Source: Morganella morganii_D (GTDB lineage Bacteria; Pseudomonadota; Gammaproteobacteria; Enterobacterales; Enterobacteriaceae). Taken from it: a DNA stretch of 64,000 bases. A model generated the notes under the pieces. It saw nothing but the letters and a program-made list of their open reading frames with translations, ran no database searches and was not told the DNA's origin. The position numbers and the translations under genes were made by a program. The stretch spans positions 744,001-808,000 of the forward strand of contig CP173058.1 of assembly GCA_044772875.1 (NCBI GenBank). Direction: 5' to 3'. Numbering within the stretch: position 1 is the stretch's first letter; each line of letters begins with the position of its first letter. This document shows, one piece after another, positions 1-7,627 of this stretch.

Positions 1-1187
1 GCGGGGACTGTTTTTGAGTGAGCCTGCTGAATGTTATAGATTTCAGTTTTCAGATAAGACAGGGTAAAACTGCCGCGATCTTTTTCTCTCGCGACAATGG
101 TGTCGGACAGAGCCTGTAATCGTTTATTGGTGAGATACCAGCTATCCGTTTGTGCCACATCAGCAATCCGTGTCTGCAGCACATCCTGCCAGCGGCGGGT
201 TGCATACGCCTGATCCGGGTTATTTGGCCAGCGCCGGCGGGCTGTTTCTGTCATTTTTTCTGTCAGCAGCAGTGAGGCTATCGGGGATTGCTGTTCCGCA
301 TCGGTCAGAAATTGCCCGTAAGTAGCAAGCTGCGGGTTGGCAAACCACAATACCGGCGCACTGCCGGGCTGAGCGGCGAAGGTATCCAGCTCATCTTTCA
401 CCGGTTTATAAAAAGTGAAGAATAACACGGCGATCAGAATGATCCCGGTGATGAGACCGGCCGCAAAACCGGTAAAAGTGGATGTTTTGCGTGGCAGCGG
501 CGGTGTTTCTGCCGCGACCCGCACAATACGGACTGTACTGTTGTGTCCGGCTCCCCCGGAAGAAACGGTCTCCGTTACGGAAGCCGCAGAATTCTCTTCC
601 GCAATATAGATCAGCGGCGGTACAGTGACCGGCGGCAGTTCATTGCCTGCCGCCGGAGAGGGCTGCTCAATCTCTTTGGCGGCATTACGGAAGTAAAATT
701 GCAGATTGTCCGTGACCGGCGTTTTTCCGGATGGTGTCTGTGTCAGCCGTTCAGTGATCAGCTGTAACGCCCGCTCTGCCCTGTAGAGCAGGCGCAGGTC
801 GTCACGGCTGAAGGTAAGACGGCGTACCGCCGCCATTGCCCGCGTGATAAACCAGTTAAGAATATCAATACGGTGATTGATTTGCGGTGGCCATACGGTA
901 TCCCAGTCATGAACCACCATCATAGCGATCAGCTCACTGCCTTCCGTCAGCCCGGCCAGGCCGTTGCGGTGCAGACGGGCGAGAGTGTAGTAGACCGTTG
1001 TCTGCAAATCCACGCCGTTTTGCCTGAACAGTGCCAGGGATTTCGCCTCCACCCGCGACCAGCAGATTTCCGGCTGTGACGGGTGGCTGAGTTTGTTGAT
1101 CTCTTCCCTGATTTCCGCGAACTCCGGTAAATCCAGCGGGGAAGAGCCTGTCCGGATAATAATGCCGTCCATATTCCGCCCCGTCAT
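1..1187 (-). CDS. VasL/TagA-like T6SS protein with ImpA_N domain (3' end beyond window)
   Basis: The open frame runs from an ATG at 1187 to base 1 with no stop, so the C-terminus is missing. The start overlaps the tssM stop (TAATG); an in-frame ATG at 1172 is an alternative. The N-terminal ~110 residues look like the ImpA_N domain also found in TssA, including the stretch VVHDWDTVWPPQ. A single hydrophobic segment follows near residues 215-240 (GFAAGLITGIILIAVLFF), then a soluble helical region. ImpA_N plus a membrane segment plus a VasL-type C-terminus is the layout of VasL and of TagA, which in enteroaggregative E. coli sits at the distal end of the sheath and stops or clamps its polymerisation. 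Being last in the operon and distinct from the true TssA upstream supports such an accessory role. The exact function is inferred. Confidence 0.8.
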   Translation of the reverse strand, partial: MTGRNMDGIIIRTGSSPLDLPEFAEIREEINKLSHPSQPEICWSRVEAKSLALFRQNGVDLQTTVYYTLARLHRNGLAGLTEGSELIAMMVVHDWDTVWPPQINHRIDILNWFITRAMAAVRRLTFSRDDLRLLYRAERALQLITERLTQTPSGKTPVTDNLQFYFRNAAKEIEQPSPAAGNELPPVTVPPLIYIAEENSAASVTETVSSGGAGHNSTVRIVRVAAETPPLPRKTSTFTGFAAGLITGIILIAVLFFTFYKPVKDELDTFAAQPGSAPVLWFANPQLATYGQFLTDAEQQSPIASLLLTEKMTETARRRWPNNPDQAYATRRWQDVLQTRIADVAQTDSWYLTNKRLQALSDTIVAREKDRGSFTLSYLKTEIYNIQQAHSKTVP

Positions 1188-4100
1188 TAATACAGTGTTT
1201 CAGGCAGGCTGAAACGGGAGAAAAGATTGCCGGAGAACGGATTATCCGATTCATCAATACAGATGCGGTATGTCATTTCTCCGTCATCCACTGCAAAGCG
1301 GACATCGAAACTGTTGGCGTTGACATTGGTCAGTTTTCCGGACTGAATCAGCCGGATTTGTGCCCACGGTCCGTTACGGACAATTGCACGCGGTGATTTA
1401 CCTGTGGTGCCGGAAACCAGAGTCAGCTTGCTTTCTCCTCCGGAACGCATGGAGTTAGGCCAGATCATATGGACGGTGTTACTGCGTCCGTGTGCATAGT
1501 CAAGGATCTGCCCGTCGAGATTCAGCACGCTGCGCCGTTTGTTACCGGATAACTGCACCGGTTCAATCGCAAACTGGGTTTCAAGGTTGCCCTGCGGGGT
1601 AAAGAAGGCGTTACGGATGCGGTTGGCGGTTTCAATCTGTTCCAGCACATCCGGACGGATCAGTGACTGACCATCCTCATTGACCAGCAGGTTGTTTTCG
1701 GCAAACGGCCGCAGATTCTGCTGCCAGAAGGCATCCAGCGTTCCGCCCGGCTTGAAGAAGCGTTCAAACTCACTCAGCGGCACATCACGGTTTGATTTCG
1801 GATCAAACGGATACCGGCCTGCAATATAGCTGTTGTACTGTTTGACCACGGATTCATTCCATTCCACTTCGAGATAGCGGATAGCCTCTTTCTGCACCAC
1901 AATCCACGCCTGGCCGGCCAGTTCGCCAATCCAGCGGCCCAGCGGTTCCGGCATGGTTTTCGCCATCTGGCTGACTTCAAAAATGGCATCGCGGTTATTT
2001 TCCTCCAGGCGCAGGAAAACAGCTTTCAGGGCGGCTTTGCCCGGCACCGGCGCGTTTTCGATGCTGAGCAGGTAGCGGTGCAGTTCATTCAGTTTCTGGT
2101 TGACGTTTTGCAGGTTTTCGCCGTTGTTACTGACCAGAATTTCTGTCTGCGGAGAGAACTCGCGGTTGATCCGGCTGAGTAACCGGTACTGACTCTGCGC
2201 CATAAAGGCCTGTTTTTCTTTTTCGGTCAGATTGTTGTCCACGGCCGGCAGGCTGGTGTTATCCCGCAGAATTTGCAGGGCACGGCGTAACGGTTGCTCG
2301 CCGCTGATGATTTGCTCCAGCGCACTGATTTCATCCTGAATAGTTTCAAACTCGCGGATTTCCAGGTTACTCATGGCTGCCCGCCAGTTCGCGGCATAAT
2401 CACCGAGGTACTGTTCACTGATCTGATGCTGAATTTCCTGGCGGTCGCTTTTGCTGTAACGGACGTTTTGTGACAGATTCAGTACCCAGGCATCCAGCGC
2501 GGTCAGATCCACCAGTTCCTCATTCTGCCGGATAAAGTAATTGGTCAGCCCGTTGCGGGTCAGGAACTGCGGCACTTCCAGTTTTTCATCATCCAGTGAG
2601 ACGAAAACGTGGCTGAAACTCGGCCCGACCATATGGCGCAGATCCAGTGGTGAGGAGAGCTCATTGAAGCCTTTCAGGCGCAGTGTCTGATACACCCGCT
2701 GATAGAGAGAGAGCTGGCTCAGCTCTTTCTGGGCATTACGGATAACCGGAGAGAATGGCCTGAAGGCCTGATTGGCGACCATATCCCCGCGATTGCGGTC
2801 CGCCGCCCAGTCGGTATGCTCAAGAGCATAATCCAGGTGCGCCATCAGCTGTGACTGAATTTCGTTTTGTCCGGTGAATTCACGGCTCCAGCGTTTGCGC
2901 AGGTAATTTTTGACAATCGCATCATTACGGCCGCTTTTGTCTTCCAGCATGCGCATGACACGCAGAATCGCCAATTTTTCCTCACTGTTTTCCGGTGCCT
3001 GTGCCAGATCCTGCTGTAATCCGGCCATAATGGCCGGCAGAAAACGTTCGATCAGCAGTTGCAGATAACTTTTTTCCACATATGGGCCGATTTTTTTGCC
3101 CTGATAGAGACCGAGATCTGTCAGAATGCCGTTTTTCTCACGGTAATTGCCGTAAGCCAGGGTTGCTTCCGACAGCGGGTTGAGAATTGGCAGCTGGCGC
3201 ACGCCGGTGGTGTCCTGCTGGTTATCTGCTGTCACACTGCTGAATGCACTGACTTCGGAGAGCACGTTTTTACCGGCCTGGTAGTTCTGGTCATAATAAT
3301 GATGCCAGCCGGTCCAGAGGGCGATAATCCCGGCCGCCGTGGCAACTGAGGCAAAAAAGACTTTGTGGTGATGACGGCGTAGCCAGAAACGGTTTTCTGC
3401 CGCCAGGTTCGGTTCTGAAAATAACACATCACGGAACAGCTGACCGGTAAACCAGGTCTGGTTTTCGCTGACCGGCCGGGTGTGTGTCGGTGCGGGCGGC
3501 AGGTTGTACTGCACGGCAGCACTCTGGGTGAAAATATCGTCGATCTGACCGCGCTGTGCGGATGAGGTCAGATAGATACCGCGGATCAGCGGGATATCGT
3601 CATCATTGCTGCCGATAAGTTGCTCAGTCAGCTCCGTCACCCGGTTCTGCAGCCCGACCATCTGGCGGATAAAACTGAACAGCTCACTGCGCTGGCTGTC
3701 ATCCACCCGGTTCAGCATCATTTCCGGCAGAGCAGCGTTGAGCCGGCGGATCCATTTTTCCCAGAAGGTGGTGAGTTCGCTGACCCAACTGTGCTGGTTG
3801 TCGCGGGTAAAGGTCACGCCGAGAACGGACTCCTGCTCTGTCACATCCAGTGACTGGAACATGGCACTGAATCCCTGTAACAGATCCAGTTTGGTCAGCA
3901 CGATATACACCGGCGGACGGGTGTTAAAGGCAAAGCGGATATCCTGCAGACGCATGTGAATATCGGTAAAATAACGGCTGCCTGCTTCTTTGTCTCCGGT
4001 CATCAGCCGGGCGGTGTCGATGGTCAGGATAATGCCGTTCAGCGGCTGGCGGGTGCGCTCTGCCACCATGCGCTCAAGCAGGCTGTTCCACAGACGGTGG

Positions 4101-4735
4101 TACAGCTGCGGTTTTCCACTGTCATCGCGCGGCTGGGTGATCAGATGCCCGCGCGGCATCAGCAGCACGGCTTTATCCGTCAGTGAGCAGCGGACATGCA
4201 GGCCGATACCGTTTTCAGAAATGATCCTGTCCTGCGGTATCAGATCCATCAGGCCAAGATTGGCTGAAAACAGGGTATGTTTGCCGCTGTTTTCCGCCCC
4301 GAGCACCAGATACCACGGGCGCTGATAGAGAGGATGGCCGCTGTTACCGAGATGGCGGCGCAGCTCACTGAGCCAGCGGCTGAGATAGCGGTTCTGAAAC
4401 TCAATATCTTTGCGGACCGGGTCTGCTACAGCCAGTTCAACATCCAGCTTCAGTTTTTCCAGCTCGCGGACACGCCGCCGGGCAGTGTATCCCACCCGGG
4501 CGATAACAATCAGGAATAACCCGAGAGTTGCCAGCCAGCGGGCGCTGACCGGACGCAGCGGATAGTCATCGCGGAAGCGGAAATCTGCACCCCAGATCCA
4601 AATCCAGATAAGGATCAGCACCGGAATGATGGCCATAAAAACAACCCATGCCGATTTGAGTTTGGGTTTGTCGGTTTTAAACCATTTTCTGATCAGACCC
4701 TGTGTATTCACGGATGATAAGGATGGTTTTTTCAT
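1187..4735 (-). CDS. tssM: T6SS inner-membrane protein TssM (IcmF)
   Basis: TssM is the large inner-membrane protein that, with TssL and TssJ, forms the trans-envelope complex anchoring the T6SS baseplate. The 1182-residue length is normal for the family. Two N-terminal membrane helices are visible at about residues 29-49 and 66-83. A cytoplasmic GTPase-like domain follows, then a third helix near residues 455-475 (VFFASVATAAGIIALWTGW), then a long periplasmic region ending in the C-terminal domain expected to contact TssJ. The P-loop is unusual: residues 146-153 read GAENSGKH, with His where Ser/Thr normally follows GK. The start overlaps the tssA stop (TAATG) and the stop overlaps the next gene, so translation is probably coupled. 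Confidence 0.95.
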   Translation of the reverse strand: MKKPSLSSVNTQGLIRKWFKTDKPKLKSAWVVFMAIIPVLILIWIWIWGADFRFRDDYPLRPVSARWLATLGLFLIVIARVGYTARRRVRELEKLKLDVELAVADPVRKDIEFQNRYLSRWLSELRRHLGNSGHPLYQRPWYLVLGAENSGKHTLFSANLGLMDLIPQDRIISENGIGLHVRCSLTDKAVLLMPRGHLITQPRDDSGKPQLYHRLWNSLLERMVAERTRQPLNGIILTIDTARLMTGDKEAGSRYFTDIHMRLQDIRFAFNTRPPVYIVLTKLDLLQGFSAMFQSLDVTEQESVLGVTFTRDNQHSWVSELTTFWEKWIRRLNAALPEMMLNRVDDSQRSELFSFIRQMVGLQNRVTELTEQLIGSNDDDIPLIRGIYLTSSAQRGQIDDIFTQSAAVQYNLPPAPTHTRPVSENQTWFTGQLFRDVLFSEPNLAAENRFWLRRHHHKVFFASVATAAGIIALWTGWHHYYDQNYQAGKNVLSEVSAFSSVTADNQQDTTGVRQLPILNPLSEATLAYGNYREKNGILTDLGLYQGKKIGPYVEKSYLQLLIERFLPAIMAGLQQDLAQAPENSEEKLAILRVMRMLEDKSGRNDAIVKNYLRKRWSREFTGQNEIQSQLMAHLDYALEHTDWAADRNRGDMVANQAFRPFSPVIRNAQKELSQLSLYQRVYQTLRLKGFNELSSPLDLRHMVGPSFSHVFVSLDDEKLEVPQFLTRNGLTNYFIRQNEELVDLTALDAWVLNLSQNVRYSKSDRQEIQHQISEQYLGDYAANWRAAMSNLEIREFETIQDEISALEQIISGEQPLRRALQILRDNTSLPAVDNNLTEKEKQAFMAQSQYRLLSRINREFSPQTEILVSNNGENLQNVNQKLNELHRYLLSIENAPVPGKAALKAVFLRLEENNRDAIFEVSQMAKTMPEPLGRWIGELAGQAWIVVQKEAIRYLEVEWNESVVKQYNSYIAGRYPFDPKSNRDVPLSEFERFFKPGGTLDAFWQQNLRPFAENNLLVNEDGQSLIRPDVLEQIETANRIRNAFFTPQGNLETQFAIEPVQLSGNKRRSVLNLDGQILDYAHGRSNTVHMIWPNSMRSGGESKLTLVSGTTGKSPRAIVRNGPWAQIRLIQSGKLTNVNANSFDVRFAVDDGEMTYRICIDESDNPFSGNLFSRFSLPETLY

Positions 4736-6189
4736 TAAACGTTATTCCTTCTGAAATCGGACTCCGGAAGCTTTCCGGTAAGCTGTCGCAGTAAAACGGG
4801 TTCCCACTGCGTTACTGTGCTGCGTAATACGATGTCATGCAGTTGCTGATACTGAGCCTGAGCAAGCCCGGTCAGGCCGGACTGTTCAAACAGCGATGCG
4901 GCCAGAAGTTGCAGGCAGACGCGGTCACGCAGCTGTTCAGCCCGGTTTATGGCGTCATCAATTTTTTGCAGAGCCGCATCCAGGCCGTTTTCCTGATAGC
5001 AGCGGGTGATCTCATCCGTGTCAGCCTGTACACCGGCGGTACTGACGCCGGTTGCGGAGGCGGAGGTCAGCCAGGCCAGGGTATCCGCATCCGCGAACGG
5101 GGTTTTATCGGAAAAACTCAGAGTGGTCAGTTGCGGCAGACGGGCGACAAACTCCGATGCACAGCGGCGGATAGCCTGTGCAACGGTGTCTAGCCCCAGC
5201 TGCTGTGCTGCCTGTGCAGCCAGATAATGACCGTCAAGCCAGTAAGGAGCGAGGCTGAGACTCTGTTCAATATCGGCCAGTAATACCGGATCAGCCTGTG
5301 TCAGCTGCTTACGGTAGGCGGTGACCCGGTCGGCGGAGACAGCCGCCAGCGGTGTTTTGCCGGAAGCATCGGCGGACGGAACTGACTGGATGGTGTGCCA
5401 GACGGCATAGCGGCGCAGCTGATAGCCGATAGCATTTTCAGGGGCGCGGCGGCAAAGGGCGTCTGCCGTATTCAACAGGGCAGATTTGCGGGTGCGGTCA
5501 TTGCCGCTGTCGATATCGGCGGCCGGAAAATCCGAGCCTGTTTCTGTGGCGGGCAGATCACGCGGTGCGGGATCCGCAGATGAACCGGTTTTGGCGGTGT
5601 CCGCTGCCGGATGTGCGGAGGCGGTGATATCATCCGGCGCGCTGTTTTCAATACGGCGGTAGCCCCGGCTCAGGTCATCCAGTTTTTGTGACAGTACCTG
5701 GTGGTCTTCACTCCAGAATTGCGCCAGCCCGGCAAAATCCCCGAGGACATCATCCCGCTGTGCGGTGGTGGCCTGACGGGTGAAATTCTCCTGCGCCAGC
5801 TCAAAACGCTGTAAAACCTGCTGCGTCAGGCGGACTTTGAGCCTGATATTCTCAGGATAACAGCTGTGCCAGAACTGACGGCAGAACAGGGAGAACAGTT
5901 GCGCGCCGAGCGTGACTTCCTCTGCATTTCCGGCATGTTGCAGGGTGCGCAGCAAATGTACCACCAGGCGGAAATCTTTTGTGGTGGCGGACAGCAGCGT
6001 CAGGATCCGTGACTGAATGTCTTCAGGATCCAGAGAGGCGTGAGTCAGGGAGCCAAATTTAATCATTTCGCTGTCGATATATTCCCAGTCCGGGTTGCTG
6101 TCACTGACAGCACTGCTGACCAGCCCGGAGTCAAGCGGGGCAAGCAGTTGTTCAGACCAGTTAAAACGTGTTGCTATCATGCTATTCAC
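4735..6189 (-). CDS. tssA: T6SS baseplate/sheath-assembly protein TssA
   Basis: TssA primes and coordinates polymerisation of the Hcp tube and TssB/TssC sheath. The 484-residue protein has an N-terminal ImpA_N-type region, a low-complexity Ala/Asp/Thr-rich linker around residues 190-230, and a C-terminal VasJ-like region containing KTPFADADTLAWL, the signature seen in TssA proteins of this class. The listed start is a GTG that overlaps the preceding stop; an ATG at 6180 (MIATRFNW) is an equally good start. It lies between vasI and tssM with overlaps on both sides, so it is an internal gene of the tss operon. It is one of two ImpA_N proteins in the window; the other, at the left edge, has a membrane segment and this one does not. 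Confidence 0.9.
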   Translation of the reverse strand: MNSMIATRFNWSEQLLAPLDSGLVSSAVSDSNPDWEYIDSEMIKFGSLTHASLDPEDIQSRILTLLSATTKDFRLVVHLLRTLQHAGNAEEVTLGAQLFSLFCRQFWHSCYPENIRLKVRLTQQVLQRFELAQENFTRQATTAQRDDVLGDFAGLAQFWSEDHQVLSQKLDDLSRGYRRIENSAPDDITASAHPAADTAKTGSSADPAPRDLPATETGSDFPAADIDSGNDRTRKSALLNTADALCRRAPENAIGYQLRRYAVWHTIQSVPSADASGKTPLAAVSADRVTAYRKQLTQADPVLLADIEQSLSLAPYWLDGHYLAAQAAQQLGLDTVAQAIRRCASEFVARLPQLTTLSFSDKTPFADADTLAWLTSASATGVSTAGVQADTDEITRCYQENGLDAALQKIDDAINRAEQLRDRVCLQLLAASLFEQSGLTGLAQAQYQQLHDIVLRSTVTQWEPVLLRQLTGKLPESDFRRNNV

Positions 6190-6833
6190 CAGCGGCAGGC
6201 CGCACGTAAAGGTTTGATACTTTCTGTCAGCTGAGACAGATCAAAAGTCACCGGTTCCCCGTTTTCCGGCGTGATAGTCAGTTTATCTCCGGTCATAATG
6301 CGTTTGATTTCATCGATCCCGGCCAGACCCCGGCTGGATTCCAGCACATAGCCGTTTTCGCGGATAAACCAGTTACTGCTGAATGATGTCTGCGGAGTGG
6401 ATAAACGGATGGCGCGTGTTGTCACCGGGGTGTTCATTACCAGTTGCATCCGCGTGATGTTATCCACACAACTGAGCATCAGGATCGGGCGGGGCGGTTG
6501 TGTGCCGATAGCCGGTGAGGTCATGACCACAGGCCAGGTACCTTCGCGGGGCTGTGTGGTGATGAAGGTGACAGTATGTTCCGTCCGTTTCTCTTCATTG
6601 GCCGCTGCCAGGCGCCAGATATCACCTTTTGCAGCCTGCTCTGTCTGCGGCGCGGTTTTTCCCCGTCCGATGTTGTCATAGCAGTCCAGCCGTATCAGCG
6701 GTGACGGCTCTTTGCGGCAGGTGTCCAGCAGTGCTGACATTTCGCCGGAAAGTGCGGGAGCCGGTTGTGCCGGACTCAACAGTGGTGTCAGTATCAGCAG
6801 GGCGGTCACGCTCTGAAGGATCCTTTTGGTCAT
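6186..6833 (-). CDS. vasI: T6SS-associated protein VasI/TagO, exported
   Basis: This 215-residue protein starts with a signal peptide (MTKRILQSVTALLILTPLLS), cleaved near PAQPAPA, so it should be periplasmic. The mature N-terminus has the VasI family signature: a Cys followed by ~17 residues and RLDCYDNIG. The remainder is a beta-rich domain with a central Cys (LMLSCVDNITRMQLV). VasI-type proteins occur in many T6SS clusters as accessory factors; their biochemical role is not established. The ATG overlaps the stop of the upstream regulator gene (ATGA), and the stop overlaps the tssA start, so it is translated as part of the operon. Confidence 0.85.
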   Translation of the reverse strand: MTKRILQSVTALLILTPLLSPAQPAPALSGEMSALLDTCRKEPSPLIRLDCYDNIGRGKTAPQTEQAAKGDIWRLAAANEEKRTEHTVTFITTQPREGTWPVVMTSPAIGTQPPRPILMLSCVDNITRMQLVMNTPVTTRAIRLSTPQTSFSSNWFIRENGYVLESSRGLAGIDEIKRIMTGDKLTITPENGEPVTFDLSQLTESIKPLRAACRW

Positions 6834-7627
6834 GACATGTATCCGTATTTTTTTAATTTGTACACAAGCGCACGTTTGGACATATTCAGTTTTACGGCGA
6901 CTTCATTCAGGTCGTGGTTATCCGCCTGCATCCGGTAGCTCAGTATGTCGGATTCATACCGGTCAAGGGCTGCGGTCAGATCCCTGATCCCCGACAGGTC
7001 AGGATCGGATGACTGCAACGGTGCCGGTGTCACCATGGTTTGTGTCATCATCGCTTCCAGCCGGCGTTCCTTTTCCTGAGCCATCTGAAGCAATCCGCGC
7101 AGTTGCTGATTTTGTGTCCGGATTTGCATCCGGCCGGTCAGCGTGCAGAAGTGATGACAAAAAATCCGGTAATAGATTGCCGTCATTCCCCGTTCGTGTT
7201 CTTTGCGGATAAGCCCGGTGCCGAGGCGGCAGATGGCTCCGGCAGGTTTGCCCTCGTGGTCGCAGAACGGAAACCCGTGGATACCGGTATTCGCCGGCAG
7301 CCCGCGGATAAACGTTTTCAGACTGCTTTCCTCGAGATGGCTGCCCTGTGACAGGTTTGTCCAGCAGAGCGGTGTCCGGTTAAATGTCACCTGTACCAGC
7401 GGCTGGCGGATATCAGAAGCGTCCGTATCCAGCAGGCCGGTGGTGACCTGTGGTTGTGCATAATCGACAGAGTAACTGAGCAGCCGGTTATCCCGCGGGC
7501 TGAGCACTATTACAGCGAGTGCGCTCAGGGCGCTGCGGGAAAAACAGTACGGCAGAAACTGCGATATCAGAGATTCGGTGGTCTGGCAGTCCATCAGTGA
7601 CAGCGCATTTTTCAGTCGGTTCTTCAT
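6830..7627 (-). CDS. VasH-like T6SS regulator lacking the AAA+ domain
   Basis: The 265-residue protein has an N-terminal ~170-residue region with a GAF/sensor-like look and several Cys residues. A predicted coiled linker (QEKERRLEAMMTQ) follows, then a C-terminal Fis-type helix-turn-helix (LNEVAVKLNMSKRALVYKLK) of the kind that ends sigma-54 activators such as VasH. The central ATPase domain of such activators (Walker A, GAFTGA loop) is absent, so it should not open a sigma-54 promoter. I infer a DNA-binding regulator of the T6SS derived from, or parallel to, VasH. It sits between clpV and vasI, where several enteric T6SS clusters have a regulator gene. Start and stop both overlap the neighbours (TAATG, ATGA). 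Confidence 0.75.
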   Translation of the reverse strand: MKNRLKNALSLMDCQTTESLISQFLPYCFSRSALSALAVIVLSPRDNRLLSYSVDYAQPQVTTGLLDTDASDIRQPLVQVTFNRTPLCWTNLSQGSHLEESSLKTFIRGLPANTGIHGFPFCDHEGKPAGAICRLGTGLIRKEHERGMTAIYYRIFCHHFCTLTGRMQIRTQNQQLRGLLQMAQEKERRLEAMMTQTMVTPAPLQSSDPDLSGIRDLTAALDRYESDILSYRMQADNHDLNEVAVKLNMSKRALVYKLKKYGYMS

